Of a stretch of 64,000 nucleotides of DNA, positions 56,313 through 64,000 are shown piece after piece. How positions within the stretch are numbered: position 1 is the stretch's first letter; each line of letters begins with the position of its first letter. The stretch comes from Embleya scabrispora (lineage in GTDB: Bacteria > Actinomycetota > Actinomycetes > Streptomycetales > Streptomycetaceae), in NCBI RefSeq assembly GCF_002024165.1, contig NZ_MWQN01000001.1:6262001-6326000 (forward strand). The letters are read 5' to 3'. A program made the translations under genes and the position numbers. The notes beneath the pieces were generated by a model that searched no databases, had not been told where the DNA came from, and worked only from the letters and a program-made list of their open reading frames with translations.

Positions 56313-57019
56313 CCCGCGACCTCCTCGTCCTCGTCCCCACCCGCGGCCGGCCCCACGCCGTCGCCGAGCTCCTCGACACCTGGCACTGCGGGCCGTCCAC
56401 CGACCTCCTCCTCGGCGTCGACGACGACGACCCCGAACTCCCCGCGTACCGCGCCCTGATCGAAGCCCACAACGAACCGGCAGTCATTCTCCAGACCGGC
56501 CCGCGGCTGCGCCTCGGCGGCACCCTCAACGCCCTCGCCGCCGAACACGCCCCCCACTACCGCGCGATCGCGTTCATGGGCGACGACCACCGCCCCCGCA
56601 CCATCGGCTGGGACACCGCGCTCCTCGCCGAACTCGACCGCCTGCGCGCCGAGCGCGGCGCCGGCCTGGTCTACGGCGACGACCTCCTCATGGGGGAGCG
56701 CCTGCCCACCGCCGTCGCCATGACGAGCAACATCGTCACCACCCTCGGCCGCATGGTCCCCACCGGCTTGATCCACCTGTACCTGGACAACTACTGGCTC
56801 GACCTCGGCCACGCCCTCGACGCCATCACCTACATGCCGAACGTGGTCATCGAGCACCTGCACCCCAGCGCCGGCAAGGCCGCGTGGGACCAGCGCTACG
56901 ACGAGGTCAACACCCCCGAGATGTACGACGCCGACCAAGCCACATACGAGGCATTCGCCGCCGCCGGTGGCCTGGACCGCGACGCCGCCCGCATCCGGGA
57001 GGACCCGTGTCGATCCTGA
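56309..57019 (+). CDS. GT-A-type glycosyltransferase-like protein (236 aa)
   Basis: GTG coupled start. LLVLVPTRGRPHAVAELLDT (nucleotide-binding start of the GT-A fold), GVDDDDPEL near residue 38, AIAFMGDDHRPRT (DxD-like), LVYGDDLLMGE, then MTSNIVTTLGRMVPTGLIHL. This order is found in phage-encoded glycosyltransferases. Likely transfers sugar to a virion, DNA or cell-surface acceptor. First of five sugar-related genes in the region. Confidence 0.7.
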   Translation: MTRDLLVLVPTRGRPHAVAELLDTWHCGPSTDLLLGVDDDDPELPAYRALIEAHNEPAVILQTGPRLRLGGTLNALAAEHAPHYRAIAFMGDDHRPRTIGWDTALLAELDRLRAERGAGLVYGDDLLMGERLPTAVAMTSNIVTTLGRMVPTGLIHLYLDNYWLDLGHALDAITYMPNVVIEHLHPSAGKAAWDQRYDEVNTPEMYDADQATYEAFAAAGGLDRDAARIREDPCRS

Positions 57020-57246
57020 CGTGCACCGGATGCGGGGCGACCAAGGCCGAACCGGACGGCACACCCACCGACCACTTCCCCTCGGAGCACTGCGGCCAGT
57101 GCCCGCCCTGGCGCTGCAACCAATGCGGCGACCCGTGCTCGGCCACGAACCCGTGCGGCTGTTGGGTCACCTTCGAAGGCATGGCGTTCGCCGACATCAA
57201 GGCCCACCTGGCCGCAGCCGGCTTCGACCTCGCGATCCCGACGTGA
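57007..57246 (+). CDS. Cys-rich zinc-binding-like protein (79 aa)
   Basis: GTG start overlapping the end of the previous gene by 13 bases. Eleven Cys in CTGCGATK, HCGQCPPWRCNQCGDPC and NPCGCW. Overlaps the methyltransferase gene by 4 bases. Function unknown. Confidence 0.55.
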   Translation: MSILTCTGCGATKAEPDGTPTDHFPSEHCGQCPPWRCNQCGDPCSATNPCGCWVTFEGMAFADIKAHLAAAGFDLAIPT

Positions 57247-57836
57247 CCGAACACCGACTCTTCCCCGAAGGCACGGTGCCCGAGTACACCCGACCCGACT
57301 GGTACGCCGGCCGCGACCGCGCCCCGCACCTCGAACAGGCAGCCCACACGGCGCGCCTGCACGAGGCGGCGCGCCTGGTCGGCGTCGCCTTCCGCCAGAC
57401 CGGGCCGACGCCGCGAACCGTGGTCGACCTCGGGGCCGGCGACGGAGGACTCCTCACGCTGCTCCCCGGCGAACTGACCGCCTGGGGTTACGACCTACAG
57501 CCGACCAACGTCCGGGCCGCCAACGACGAGCGCGGCGTCGACGTGCGCCTCGGCGACGTGGTCGACGGCGACATCCAGTGGGGTGACATCGCCGTCGCCA
57601 CCGAGATGCTCGAGCACCTCGTCGACCCGCACGCCTTCGTCCGCCGCATCGCCGAGCACTCGCCGATCATCATCGCCTCCTCGCCCTGGAACGAGACCCC
57701 GGAGCAGCACTACGAGTTCCACACCTGGGCCTGGGACCGGGACGGCTACGCCGCCCTCCTGGAACAGGCTGGCTACGAGATCCGGGCACACAGGACCGTC
57801 GGACCGTTCCAGCTCATTGCGGGGGTGAAACCGTGA
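57243..57836 (+). CDS. Class I SAM-dependent methyltransferase (197 aa)
   Basis: GTG coupled start. VVDLGAGDGGLLTLLPG (motif I, residues 59-75), WGYDLQPTNVRAANDERG (motif II acidic residue), GDIAVATEMLEHLVDP (motif IV), and IIIASSPWNETPEQHYEFHT (post IV, with a conserved His). The last motif resembles small-molecule or sugar methyltransferases of the UbiE/SpoU-like type. It lies inside a sugar-gene run, so sugar O-methylation is a reasonable guess. Confidence 0.75.
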   Translation: MTEHRLFPEGTVPEYTRPDWYAGRDRAPHLEQAAHTARLHEAARLVGVAFRQTGPTPRTVVDLGAGDGGLLTLLPGELTAWGYDLQPTNVRAANDERGVDVRLGDVVDGDIQWGDIAVATEMLEHLVDPHAFVRRIAEHSPIIIASSPWNETPEQHYEFHTWAWDRDGYAALLEQAGYEIRAHRTVGPFQLIAGVKP

Positions 57837-58156
57837 TACGCACGCCACTCGAAGACCCGACGTACACCCCGAAGCACCCACCCGTCGGCGGTCGGATCCC
57901 GGCCGTCGTCGAACGATGGGGACCACGCAGCCAACGCCGCTGGTTCCGGCGCTTCGGCCGCAACCTCGCCACCCCCCTCGCCTCCCTCACCGCAGCCGAG
58001 TACCAACGGCACCTCGACATCATCGACGCCATGCACGTCCACTCGCTCGAACACGCCGGCCCCTGCTGCGCCGGGTGCTTCCTCGAGCGCGAGGAGACTG
58101 GCATCCCCGTCAACGACCACGGCTGCTGCTGCCAGTCGACCCGACAGGAGGTGTAA
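57833..58156 (+). CDS. Cys-rich hypothetical protein (107 aa)
   Basis: GTG coupled start. RSQRRWFRRFGRNLATPLAS is basic; the C-terminus carries GPCCAGCFLEREETG and HGCCCQSTRQ with several Cys. An exact AGGAGG in the next gene's leader overlaps its end. Function unknown. Confidence 0.5.
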   Translation: MIRTPLEDPTYTPKHPPVGGRIPAVVERWGPRSQRRWFRRFGRNLATPLASLTAAEYQRHLDIIDAMHVHSLEHAGPCCAGCFLEREETGIPVNDHGCCCQSTRQEV

Positions 58157-58159
58157 CCC

Positions 58160-58318
58160 ATGCCCGCCACCCTCGGCACCGTCGTCATCCCCTGCCCGAC
58201 CTGCAACCGGGACGTCGACGTCCACCTGCGTGTCATCGGTTCGGACCCCTACACCGGCCTCGAAGTCGCCCCCTGGATAGACCACACCTGCGCCGATCCC
58301 GCACAGGAGACCGCGTGA
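58160..58318 (+). CDS. Small zinc-motif protein (52 aa)
   Basis: ATG with a perfect AGGAGG (58145-58150). VIPCPTCNRDVDVHLRVIGS then EVAPWIDHTCADP carries CxxC plus H..C, a possible mini zinc ribbon. Overlaps the epimerase GTG by 4 bases. Function unknown. Confidence 0.55.
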   Translation: MPATLGTVVIPCPTCNRDVDVHLRVIGSDPYTGLEVAPWIDHTCADPAQETA

Positions 58319-59217
58319 AGGTTCTCCTGACCGGCTCCGAGGGCTTCGTCGGCCGCCACCTGCGCCGCGCCCTCGAGGAGCGCGGCGACGACGTCACCGG
58401 CGTCGACCTCGGCCGCGGCCTCGACTGCATCCACCTGTTCCGCCGCGGTGACCACCGCAAACCGACCGGCTTCCCCGACCTGCCGACCCGGTACGACCTC
58501 GCCATCCACTGCGCCGCCATCGTCGGCGGCCGGCAGTCCATCGACGGCAGCCCCCTGTCGATCGCCACGAACCTCGCCCTCGACGCCTGGTTCTTCCGCT
58601 GGCTGGTCGACCGCCACGGGGCCCGCCGCGCCGTCTACTTCAGCTCCTCCGCCGCCTACCCGGTCGCCCTCCAGGACCCCGAAGGCCGCGCCTTGACCGA
58701 GTCCGACATCGACCTCGCCGACCCGCAACTCCCGGACCAGACCTACGGTTGGGCCAAGCTCACCGGCGAGCAGCTCGCCGCGCACGCCGAGGCGGCGGGT
58801 ACCCGCGTCCACGTGTTCCGGCCGTTCTCCGGCTACGGCACCGACCAGGACAACGACTATCCGTTCCGGGCGTTCGTCGACCGCGCCCGCCGCCAGGCCG
58901 ACCCCTTCACGATCTGGGGCGACGGCAACCAGGTCCGCGACTGGATCCACATCGACGACGTCGTCACCGCGGTCCTCACGGCCGTCGACCAGGACGTGCC
59001 CGGCCCGGTCAACCTCTCCACCGGCCGCGCCACCTCGTTCAACGACCTGGCCGACATGATCATCGCCGAGTACGGCTACCGGCCGGCGATCCGGCACGAA
59101 CTCGCCGCACCCCGCGGTGTCGCGTACCGGGTCGGCGACCCCACCCGGATGAAGACCTTCCACACCCCCCGGGTCTCCCTCGAGGAAGGCATCCGGCGGG
59201 CCCTCGCGAACCGGTAG
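58315..59217 (+). CDS. NAD-dependent sugar epimerase/dehydratase (extended SDR, 300 aa)
   Basis: GTG coupled start. LLTGSEGFVGRHL (Rossmann G-x-x-G-x-x-G), AIHCAAIVGGRQSIDGSP, YFSSSAAYP (catalytic Ser region) and YGWAKLTGEQLA (Tyr near 143, Lys near 147), then FRPFSGYGTDQDNDYPFRAF and NQVRDWIHIDDV. The family makes activated sugars (GDP- or dTDP-linked). Next to glycosyltransferases; probably supplies a modified sugar. Confidence 0.82.
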   Translation: MKVLLTGSEGFVGRHLRRALEERGDDVTGVDLGRGLDCIHLFRRGDHRKPTGFPDLPTRYDLAIHCAAIVGGRQSIDGSPLSIATNLALDAWFFRWLVDRHGARRAVYFSSSAAYPVALQDPEGRALTESDIDLADPQLPDQTYGWAKLTGEQLAAHAEAAGTRVHVFRPFSGYGTDQDNDYPFRAFVDRARRQADPFTIWGDGNQVRDWIHIDDVVTAVLTAVDQDVPGPVNLSTGRATSFNDLADMIIAEYGYRPAIRHELAAPRGVAYRVGDPTRMKTFHTPRVSLEEGIRRALANR

Positions 59218-59286
59218 GGCTCCCCGGGCGTCCGGGCCCAGGTCGGGCATCATGGTCGTGCCCTGCACTCGGCGTTGGGAGCCACG

Positions 59287-59769
59287 GTGAGCGACCCCAG
59301 TCCGCGCGGTACCTACCTCGTCATCGCCGACGTGCTGCGTCGCGAACTCGAGGAGGCGCAGCCCGCAGGCGACGCGCTCCTGTCCGAGTCCGGCATCCAG
59401 GAGCGCTTCGGTGTGGCGCGCACCACCGCCCGGCGGGCCCTGACCGTCCTTGCCCGTGAGAAGTTGATCACCCCGGTCAAGGGCATCGGATGGAAGCCCC
59501 GCGACCCGGCGGATACGGGCGCCACGCCGCTGCCCGAGCGCATCCTCGCCGACCTCGTCGACGCGGTCCGCCGGGAGGAGCTGGCCGTCGGCGACCCGAT
59601 CCGGAGCGAGGCGGAGCTGTCGGCGGCGTTCGAAGCCTCGCGCGGCAGGGTTCGCCAAGCCCTCGCCGTCCTCGAGGGCCGCGGCATCGTGACCGCCGTC
59701 CCCGGCAAAGCTCGCCGCCTCGCCGCCCTTCCGGATCCAACCGGCGACACCGACGGCGCTCCCGACTGA
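59287..59769 (+). CDS. Tandem GntR-type winged-helix protein (160 aa)
   Basis: GTG at 59287 with GGAG 5 bases upstream (TTG at 59275 is an alternative). Two similar winged-helix units: residues about 8-70 (LVIADVLRRELEEAQPAGDA, then LLSESGIQERFGVARTTARR) and 78-150 (ERILADLVDAVRREELAVGD, then IRSEAELSAAFEASRGRVRQ). GntR proteins usually have one such domain plus an effector domain; here two HTH units make up the whole protein. Confidence 0.7.
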   Translation: MSDPSPRGTYLVIADVLRRELEEAQPAGDALLSESGIQERFGVARTTARRALTVLAREKLITPVKGIGWKPRDPADTGATPLPERILADLVDAVRREELAVGDPIRSEAELSAAFEASRGRVRQALAVLEGRGIVTAVPGKARRLAALPDPTGDTDGAPD

Positions 59770-59805
59770 CCCGGCCGACGACCGCACGACCTCCAGGGAG
59801 GCCGC

Positions 59806-60480
59806 GTGTCCGTTGCCGTCGTCCTGCCCTGGCGCGCCGGGGATCCGGCCCGGACCCGCAACCACGGCCACGTTCGCGCCTACCTGCGCGACCACCTCCC
59901 GCGCGCCCTCCACCTCGACGCCGACAGCCCCCACGCCGCGTTCTCCCGCGCCGCCGCCCGCAACCACGGCATCCGCCACGCCGCCGACCTCGGCGCCGAC
60001 ATCGTCGTCCTGTGCGACGCCGACACCCTCCCCGACCCCGACGCCCTCCACGCCGCCGTCGAAGGCGCAGCCGACGGCCGCCTCCACCTGCCCCACACCT
60101 GGTATCGCGGCCTCGACGCCCAGGGCACCGCCGACTACCTCAACGGCGCCCCCCTCGCCGCCTGCGGCACCGAACTCACCATGACCGGCTCCACCGGCGG
60201 CGTCCTCGTCATCCGTCCCGACGCCTGGACCCTCGCCGGCGGCATGGACGAACGCTTCACCGGCTGGGGCTGCGAGGACACCGCGTTCCTCGCCGCCGCG
60301 GACACCCTCCTCGGCCACTCCGTCCGCCACCCCGCCCAACTCGTCCACCTCTGGCACCCCAAGGACGACGCCCCCGGGCCCGGCCGCGACGCCAACTACG
60401 CACTCCTGGCCCGCTACAGGGCCGCCGAGGGCGACGTCCCCACCATGCGCGCCCTGGTCACCGAACGAGCACACGCGTAG
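59806..60480 (+). CDS. Family 2-type glycosyltransferase (224 aa)
   Basis: GTG with CCAGGGAGGCC upstream. VAVVLPWRAGDPARTRNHGH at the start, IVVLCDADTLPDPDALHAAV (DxD near residue 70) and GGMDERFTGWGCEDTAFLAA near 148 are signatures of GT2/galactosyltransferase-C enzymes. Second glycosyltransferase of the cassette. Confidence 0.78.
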   Translation: MSVAVVLPWRAGDPARTRNHGHVRAYLRDHLPRALHLDADSPHAAFSRAAARNHGIRHAADLGADIVVLCDADTLPDPDALHAAVEGAADGRLHLPHTWYRGLDAQGTADYLNGAPLAACGTELTMTGSTGGVLVIRPDAWTLAGGMDERFTGWGCEDTAFLAAADTLLGHSVRHPAQLVHLWHPKDDAPGPGRDANYALLARYRAAEGDVPTMRALVTERAHA

Positions 60481-60520
60481 TCACACGGCTCTCCCGAACC
60501 CATCGAGCGGGGGTGCACGC

Positions 60521-60742
60521 ATGGCAGCAACGCCCAACGACGAGTCCAGGCTCGCCGACCTCCTGCCCGACGGCTGCGTACTCCTCGAATACGCCGTATC
60601 CATCAAGGCGTTGGACGAGGACGGCGACATCGTGCTCCTCAACTACCGCACGCCCGGCCTGGCCGCGTGGGAAGCCCTCGGCATGCTCACCTGCGCCGCC
60701 GACACCCTCCGTGCACGGATGCAGGAGTGGGAAGCCACATGA
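60521..60742 (+). CDS. Hypothetical protein (73 aa)
   Basis: ATG start; overlaps the next ATG by 4 bases. RLADLLPDGCVLLEYAVSIK and AWEALGMLTCAADTLRARMQ match small acidic actinophage proteins of unknown role, sometimes described near tail genes. Confidence 0.5.
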   Translation: MAATPNDESRLADLLPDGCVLLEYAVSIKALDEDGDIVLLNYRTPGLAAWEALGMLTCAADTLRARMQEWEAT

Positions 60743-61410
60743 CGGTTCCTCTGATCGTCCTCACCAACGGCCGCCGCGACTGCCTCGAACAGACCATGAC
60801 GGCCCTCCGCCGGCACCTGCACGGCGTCGCCCACACCACGATCGTCGACGACACCGGCGACCCGGAACACCGCTCCTGGCTCGCCGACAGCTTCACCGCC
60901 GACATCGTCCCCGTCGAACCGGACTCGCCCGCCGGCTACTGGCGCGCCATGCGCACCGTCTGGGGCCTGGCGGCAGGGGAGCGGGCGATCGCCTTCTGGG
61001 AGGACGACTTCGTCCTGGAGACAGACGTCGACCTTGACGCGCTCACCGCGGTGCTCGACACGCACACACACCTGACGCAGATCGCCCTGCTGCGCCAACC
61101 CTGGTTCGGTAACGAGCACGCCGCCGGCGGCCTCATCGAAGCCCTGGAGGCCCAGGGCAACGAGTTCACCCAGCGCACCGACGGCGAACGCGCCTGGATC
61201 GAACACCGGGCCTGCTTCACCGGCAACCCGTGCGTCATCCCCGCCGCCACCCTCGCGCGGCCCTGGCCCGACACGCCCTGGAGCGAATCCGTCTTCGGCC
61301 GCGCCCTATTCGCCTCGGACCCCACGCTTCGCGGCGCCTACTGGGGGCGCCGCGGCGACCCGCCCCGCGTCCGCCACATCGGCCGGCACCGCACCGGCAC
61401 GGACTACTGA
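60739..61410 (+). CDS. Glycosyltransferase-like protein (223 aa)
   Basis: ATG coupled start. PLIVLTNGRRDCLEQTMTAL at the N-terminus, TTIVDDTGDPEHRSWLADSF, FWEDDFVLETDVDLDALTAV (acidic motif equal to DxD) and FGRALFASDPTLRGAYWGRR. This fits a GT-A fold like the two other glycosyltransferases, though diverged. Third glycosyltransferase of the cassette. Confidence 0.65.
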   Translation: MTVPLIVLTNGRRDCLEQTMTALRRHLHGVAHTTIVDDTGDPEHRSWLADSFTADIVPVEPDSPAGYWRAMRTVWGLAAGERAIAFWEDDFVLETDVDLDALTAVLDTHTHLTQIALLRQPWFGNEHAAGGLIEALEAQGNEFTQRTDGERAWIEHRACFTGNPCVIPAATLARPWPDTPWSESVFGRALFASDPTLRGAYWGRRGDPPRVRHIGRHRTGTDY

Positions 61411-61439
61411 ACCGCCACACCGCCACGGAGACCCATCCC

Positions 61440-61613
61440 ATGACCTGGTTCCTGTACGGCCTCGCCGCCTGGTGGACCCTCAGCGTCCTCCTCGTGATCG
61501 CCAGCGTCGGCAAGCCCCGCCAACCTCTCACCGCACCCATGGCGGCGGTACTGACCATCCTCAACTTCGGCCTCATCGCCGGCCTGCTCATGGTCGCCTC
61601 GAACATCGGATGA
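61440..61613 (+). CDS. Small two-helix membrane protein (57 aa)
   Basis: ATG with CGGAGACCC upstream. Two hydrophobic segments (residues 4-22 and 33-53). Possibly a holin-like or accessory membrane protein given the late-gene setting, but no lysis enzyme is visible nearby. Function unknown. Confidence 0.5.
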   Translation: MTWFLYGLAAWWTLSVLLVIASVGKPRQPLTAPMAAVLTILNFGLIAGLLMVASNIG

Positions 61614-61617
61614 CGGC

Positions 61618-61812
61618 ATGAGTGAACCCACGCCCAAGGCCCGCCACGAGCTGCGCCCGCCCACCATCGACGAGGCCCTGACCAACGCCAGCCGGCTCCT
61701 CAACGGCGCCGAGATGGAAGTCGGCAACCCGCCTGTTGCCCAGCGCCTCGACGAACTCGCCTGCACCTGGCTCAACATCGCCCGCTTTCTCCACGAACGC
61801 AGCGAGCCCTGA
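61618..61812 (+). CDS. Small helical protein (64 aa)
   Basis: ATG just after the previous stop. PTIDEALTNASRLLNGAEME, then RLDELACTWLNIARFLHERS: helical throughout. Typical small actinophage protein, function unknown. Confidence 0.5.
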   Translation: MSEPTPKARHELRPPTIDEALTNASRLLNGAEMEVGNPPVAQRLDELACTWLNIARFLHERSEP

Positions 61813-61858
61813 CCGCCACACCCACCACGTCCGCGGCCCGATCACCGCGGACAGGCAG

Positions 61859-61880
61859 CCCCGGCGGCCGAGCGCCGGGG
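61859..61880. terminator. GC hairpin between 61812 and 61905
   Basis: CCCCGGCG and CGCCGGGG pair (8 bp) with a 6-base loop; a second inverted repeat TCCGCGG/CCGCGGA lies just upstream. Possible terminator or mRNA-stabilising structure before the paralogue pair. Confidence 0.4.
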
Positions 61881-61904
61881 CCGCCGACCCCTCGGGAGAC
61901 ACCC

Positions 61905-62933
61905 ATGCACTGGCACAGCATCGACTACCGCAAGCGCGACGGCGCCAAGCCCGGCACGCCCTTCGACCGCGGCTTCTGGCTCCACCTGCCCCGCGCAATG
62001 CCCCTGTGCCGCCTCGTCGGCCACCGGGCCGTCGTGGACGGCACAACCGGCTTCGGGCCCGACGACCCCGGCTCACGCTGGGTCTGCTGCGACCGGTGCG
62101 GCACCCGCCCCGACCCGCAGGGCCACCTCGACCCGGCCCGCTGGAACATCGGCGACCCCTACGACGACGAACGCGCACCGGAGCCCCACCACCCCTTGGG
62201 CCGGCCCACGCGCGCCACCAGCGAGGTCCCCGGCCCCTGGCGCACCTCACCCGAGGGCGTCATCGGCGGCCAGGTCGTCGTCGGCAAGACGTTCGGAGGG
62301 ATCGGCATCGACCTGAAGCTGGGCCACGCCGGCAGCGAACACACCCTCGCGGCGAGCATCACTCTCAACCCGCTCGGAGCCGTCTACATCCACACCGAGG
62401 GCTACGGCACCTGGCTGCAACGCCGCCTCAACCCCACCGGCTACCACCCCAAGCGCATCGAATTCCGCACCTACAAGGGCAGCGTCTACTGGACGCTCGG
62501 CACCGACCGGGACTCCTACTCAAAGGGCGACCCGCGCTGGCGCCACGGCAGCACCGTCATCGATCCCCGCGACCGCATCCTCGGCCCGCGCCGCCACACC
62601 TACGACAAGGTCGGCGACCCCGTCACCGCCACCGTCCGCATGCCCCACGGCGACGACCACGGGGTCACCCTCCAACTCGAACGCTGCACCACCGGCCGCG
62701 CCAGGGGCCGCAAGACCACCTCCTGGTCGGTCGACTGGGAGAGCAACGGCATCCCTTACAAGCCCGACGGCACCGGCCGCTACACGGGATCCGCCGTCAC
62801 CGTCTCCGACCGCTCCGTCCAGGCCGGCACCTGGCCCCACCACGCAACGGCCGCCATCGCCGCCTCGATCACCACCAGCCGCGACCGCCACCGATGGCCG
62901 GTCCCGACGGCGGCCGTCGAAGCACCCGCATGA
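61905..62933 (+). CDS. Hypothetical protein, paralogue pair member 1 (342 aa)
   Basis: ATG with TCGGGAGACACCC upstream. An N-terminal CDRCG motif in RWVCCDRCGTRPDPQGHL followed by RWNIGDPYDD recurs in the next gene, so the two are paralogues. The remainder is beta-rich (VVGKTFGGIGIDLKLGHAGS; ITLNPLGAVYIHTEGYGTWL). Likely a structural or surface-associated element protein. Function unknown. Confidence 0.6.
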   Translation: MHWHSIDYRKRDGAKPGTPFDRGFWLHLPRAMPLCRLVGHRAVVDGTTGFGPDDPGSRWVCCDRCGTRPDPQGHLDPARWNIGDPYDDERAPEPHHPLGRPTRATSEVPGPWRTSPEGVIGGQVVVGKTFGGIGIDLKLGHAGSEHTLAASITLNPLGAVYIHTEGYGTWLQRRLNPTGYHPKRIEFRTYKGSVYWTLGTDRDSYSKGDPRWRHGSTVIDPRDRILGPRRHTYDKVGDPVTATVRMPHGDDHGVTLQLERCTTGRARGRKTTSWSVDWESNGIPYKPDGTGRYTGSAVTVSDRSVQAGTWPHHATAAIAASITTSRDRHRWPVPTAAVEAPA

Positions 62934-63826
62934 GCCGGCTCTACCGGATCACCCGCATCCCACGCCCCGCCTCGCGATGCCTGTGGCGCGGGCACGACCC
63001 CGTCATCGCCGGTGCCCCGGGCGCGCCGGGCACGAGCCCGCCGACCCGCTGGGTCACCTGCTCCCGATGCGGGATGGAACCCACGGGACGAGGCGACCTC
63101 TCGCCTCTGGTCGGGAACATCGGCGACCCCTACACGGGCCGCTTCGACGGGCCCAACACCAACGACCTTCGCCACGCCACCGCCGAGGGCTACCTCGTTC
63201 ACACACCGCCCGGCCCCTGGCCATACAGAGCCCTCCCACGCAGCCTGAGCATCCGGATCGCACCGAGCGGTCGCGGCGTGCGGGCGGGCTTCGTGCTGCG
63301 CCCGCGGCGCAGCGAACGCGTCGCGGCCTGGCTCGAACTCGGCCGACTCGGGTCGATTCACGTGGACACCCGCGTAGACGCCGACTGCGGGCCGGACCAC
63401 TGGACCGATCGCCTCGTGAGCGTGTCCTACGTGGCGCGCCGCCTGAGCCTCGACGGATCCGCACGCCGCATCGCCGAACTGGACCTCGACTGGCGCAACC
63501 ACATCCTCGGCCCCGTCCGGGTAACCGTCACCGAACTCGCCACGGCCTCGGCGACCGCGCGACTGCCCGACGGACGCACCTGCGCCCTCCGCCTCCGCCT
63601 CAGTCGCCGCGACGTCCGCCGAACCCGAGGCCGAACCCGCCGCGAATGGCGCGCCGACTGGAACTGCCCGCAACTTCACCCGTACCTCGAACCACCCGGT
63701 TCGGGACGCATCCACCTCCCGGCCGAGCCCCACGGCGACACGTGGATCGATAGAGCGACGGCCGCCGCAGAAGCGGCCCTTCCCGGCGCCGTGATCACCC
63801 CGGCAGCCGCCCACGACCACCCGTGA
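62930..63826 (+). CDS. Hypothetical protein, paralogue pair member 2 (298 aa)
   Basis: ATG coupled to the upstream stop. RWVTCSRCGMEPTGRGDLSP then VGNIGDPYTGRF matches the first paralogue; the beta-rich remainder (ISIR, LRPRRSERVAAWLELGRLGS) follows the same plan. The tandem duplication suggests a structural pair. Function unknown. Confidence 0.6.
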   Translation: MSRLYRITRIPRPASRCLWRGHDPVIAGAPGAPGTSPPTRWVTCSRCGMEPTGRGDLSPLVGNIGDPYTGRFDGPNTNDLRHATAEGYLVHTPPGPWPYRALPRSLSIRIAPSGRGVRAGFVLRPRRSERVAAWLELGRLGSIHVDTRVDADCGPDHWTDRLVSVSYVARRLSLDGSARRIAELDLDWRNHILGPVRVTVTELATASATARLPDGRTCALRLRLSRRDVRRTRGRTRREWRADWNCPQLHPYLEPPGSGRIHLPAEPHGDTWIDRATAAAEAALPGAVITPAAAHDHP

Positions 63827-63843
63827 CCCACCCCGGAGTACCC

Positions 63844-64000
63844 ATGCCCCAGCCACGACCGACCGTCGGCCGCATCGTCCACTACGTCGGCCACGGCAGC
63901 CCGGTCCGCGACGACGGCACCCAGGCATACCCCGCCGAGTGCCGAGCGGCCATCGTCACGGAGGTGCCCCACGACGGCTTCGGCACCGAGTCCGTCGGCC
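63844..64000 (+). CDS. Phage-type small protein, 3'-truncated by window edge
   Basis: ATG with CCGGAGTACCC upstream. PTVGRIVHYVGHGSPVRDDG, then TQAYPAECRAAIVTEVPHDG matches, from memory, a very common small protein of actinophages encoded near tail genes. Open at the right edge of the window (52 codons seen). Function unknown. Confidence 0.7.
   Translation, partial: MPQPRPTVGRIVHYVGHGSPVRDDGTQAYPAECRAAIVTEVPHDGFGTESVG

Noticed and set aside
58249-60474. Very long leftward reading frame (741 codons)
   Set aside because: Antisense to the epimerase, GntR and glycosyltransferase genes, with Gly/Val/Asp-rich shadow composition typical of high-GC antisense frames.
1-64000. CRISPR arrays, IS elements, rRNA
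   Set aside because: No regularly spaced direct repeats, no transposase-like protein with terminal inverted repeats, and no rRNA-like conserved sequence were seen.

Overview
The window is GC-rich (about 70% by eye) with strong G/C bias at third codon positions, frequent GTG starts, and many genes joined by 4-base ATGA/GTGA overlaps. WhiB-like proteins, an XRE-DUF5753/DUF397 pair, DUF6221-like proteins and an SpdB-like DUF2637 protein all point to Streptomyces or a close relative. No rRNA, conventional tRNA or core housekeeping operon is visible. Phage-type genes (RecB-like exonuclease, gp3-like recombination directionality factor, RuvC-like resolvase, ParB-like nuclease, DNA methyltransferase, SSB, DUF932, tail-appendage genes) sit beside plasmid-type genes (DUF2637, toxin-antitoxin-like modules). 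I read this as part of a large mobile replicon such as a phage-plasmid, giant plasmid or integrated element. No integrase, terminase, capsid, ParA or Tra ATPase is visible.

Layout. 1-13.3 kb: rightward early-type operon of small proteins, exonuclease, gp3-like protein, RuvC-like resolvase, two WhiB-like proteins, ParB-like nuclease and C5-cytosine methyltransferase. 13.3-13.9 kb: leftward Phd-like/GIY-YIG module. 14-17.2 kb: replication-type genes (initiator-like, helicase-loader-like) and a LuxR-type regulator. 17.2-26.9 kb: small hypotheticals plus ssb. 27-36.2 kb: an RNA-metabolism operon with a DEDD exoribonuclease, vWA proteins, a Deinococcus-type RNA ligase, a Thg1-like 3'-5' polymerase, a T4 Rnl1-like RNA ligase and a kinase-phosphatase Pnkp. 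36.3-38.7 kb: hypotheticals. 38.6-41.6 kb: leftward ATP-dependent DNA ligase, DUF397, XRE-DUF5753 and a second GIY-YIG module. 41.8-48.5 kb: DUF2637 protein, HicA-like module and hypotheticals. 48.5-51.1 kb: a palindrome-dense non-coding stretch, two tandem tRNA-like RNAs, then a TROVE (Ro60/Rsr) gene. 51-54.2 kb: small regulators and a DUF932 gene. 54.3-64 kb: tail-appendage-like genes with a sugar-handling cassette.

The most interesting content is the RNA biology. Immediately upstream of the TROVE gene are two adjacent sequences, each folding as a complete tRNA whose halves occur in swapped order: T-arm and 3' acceptor strand first, then 5' acceptor strand and D-arm. The acceptor stem is closed by a short loop and the anticodon stem is replaced by a long bulged helix. 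This is the expected design of bacterial YrlA-type Y RNAs, here as a tandem pair sharing conserved internal-loop motifs. About 14-19 kb away the element encodes tools to heal and seal broken RNA: end healing (Pnkp), two ligases and 5'-end repair (Thg1-like). A plausible joint role is repair or quality control of tRNA and other RNA damaged by host anticodon nucleases or stress.

Other points are two GIY-YIG proteins, each carrying a C-terminal domain homologous to its small neighbour; an apparent -1 frameshift separating the SSB core from its acidic tip; an in-frame stop splitting a small gene; and a shared 31-bp operator (TAACCTTG-N15-CAAGGTTA) at two promoters. All functional calls come from reading the sequence without database searches.
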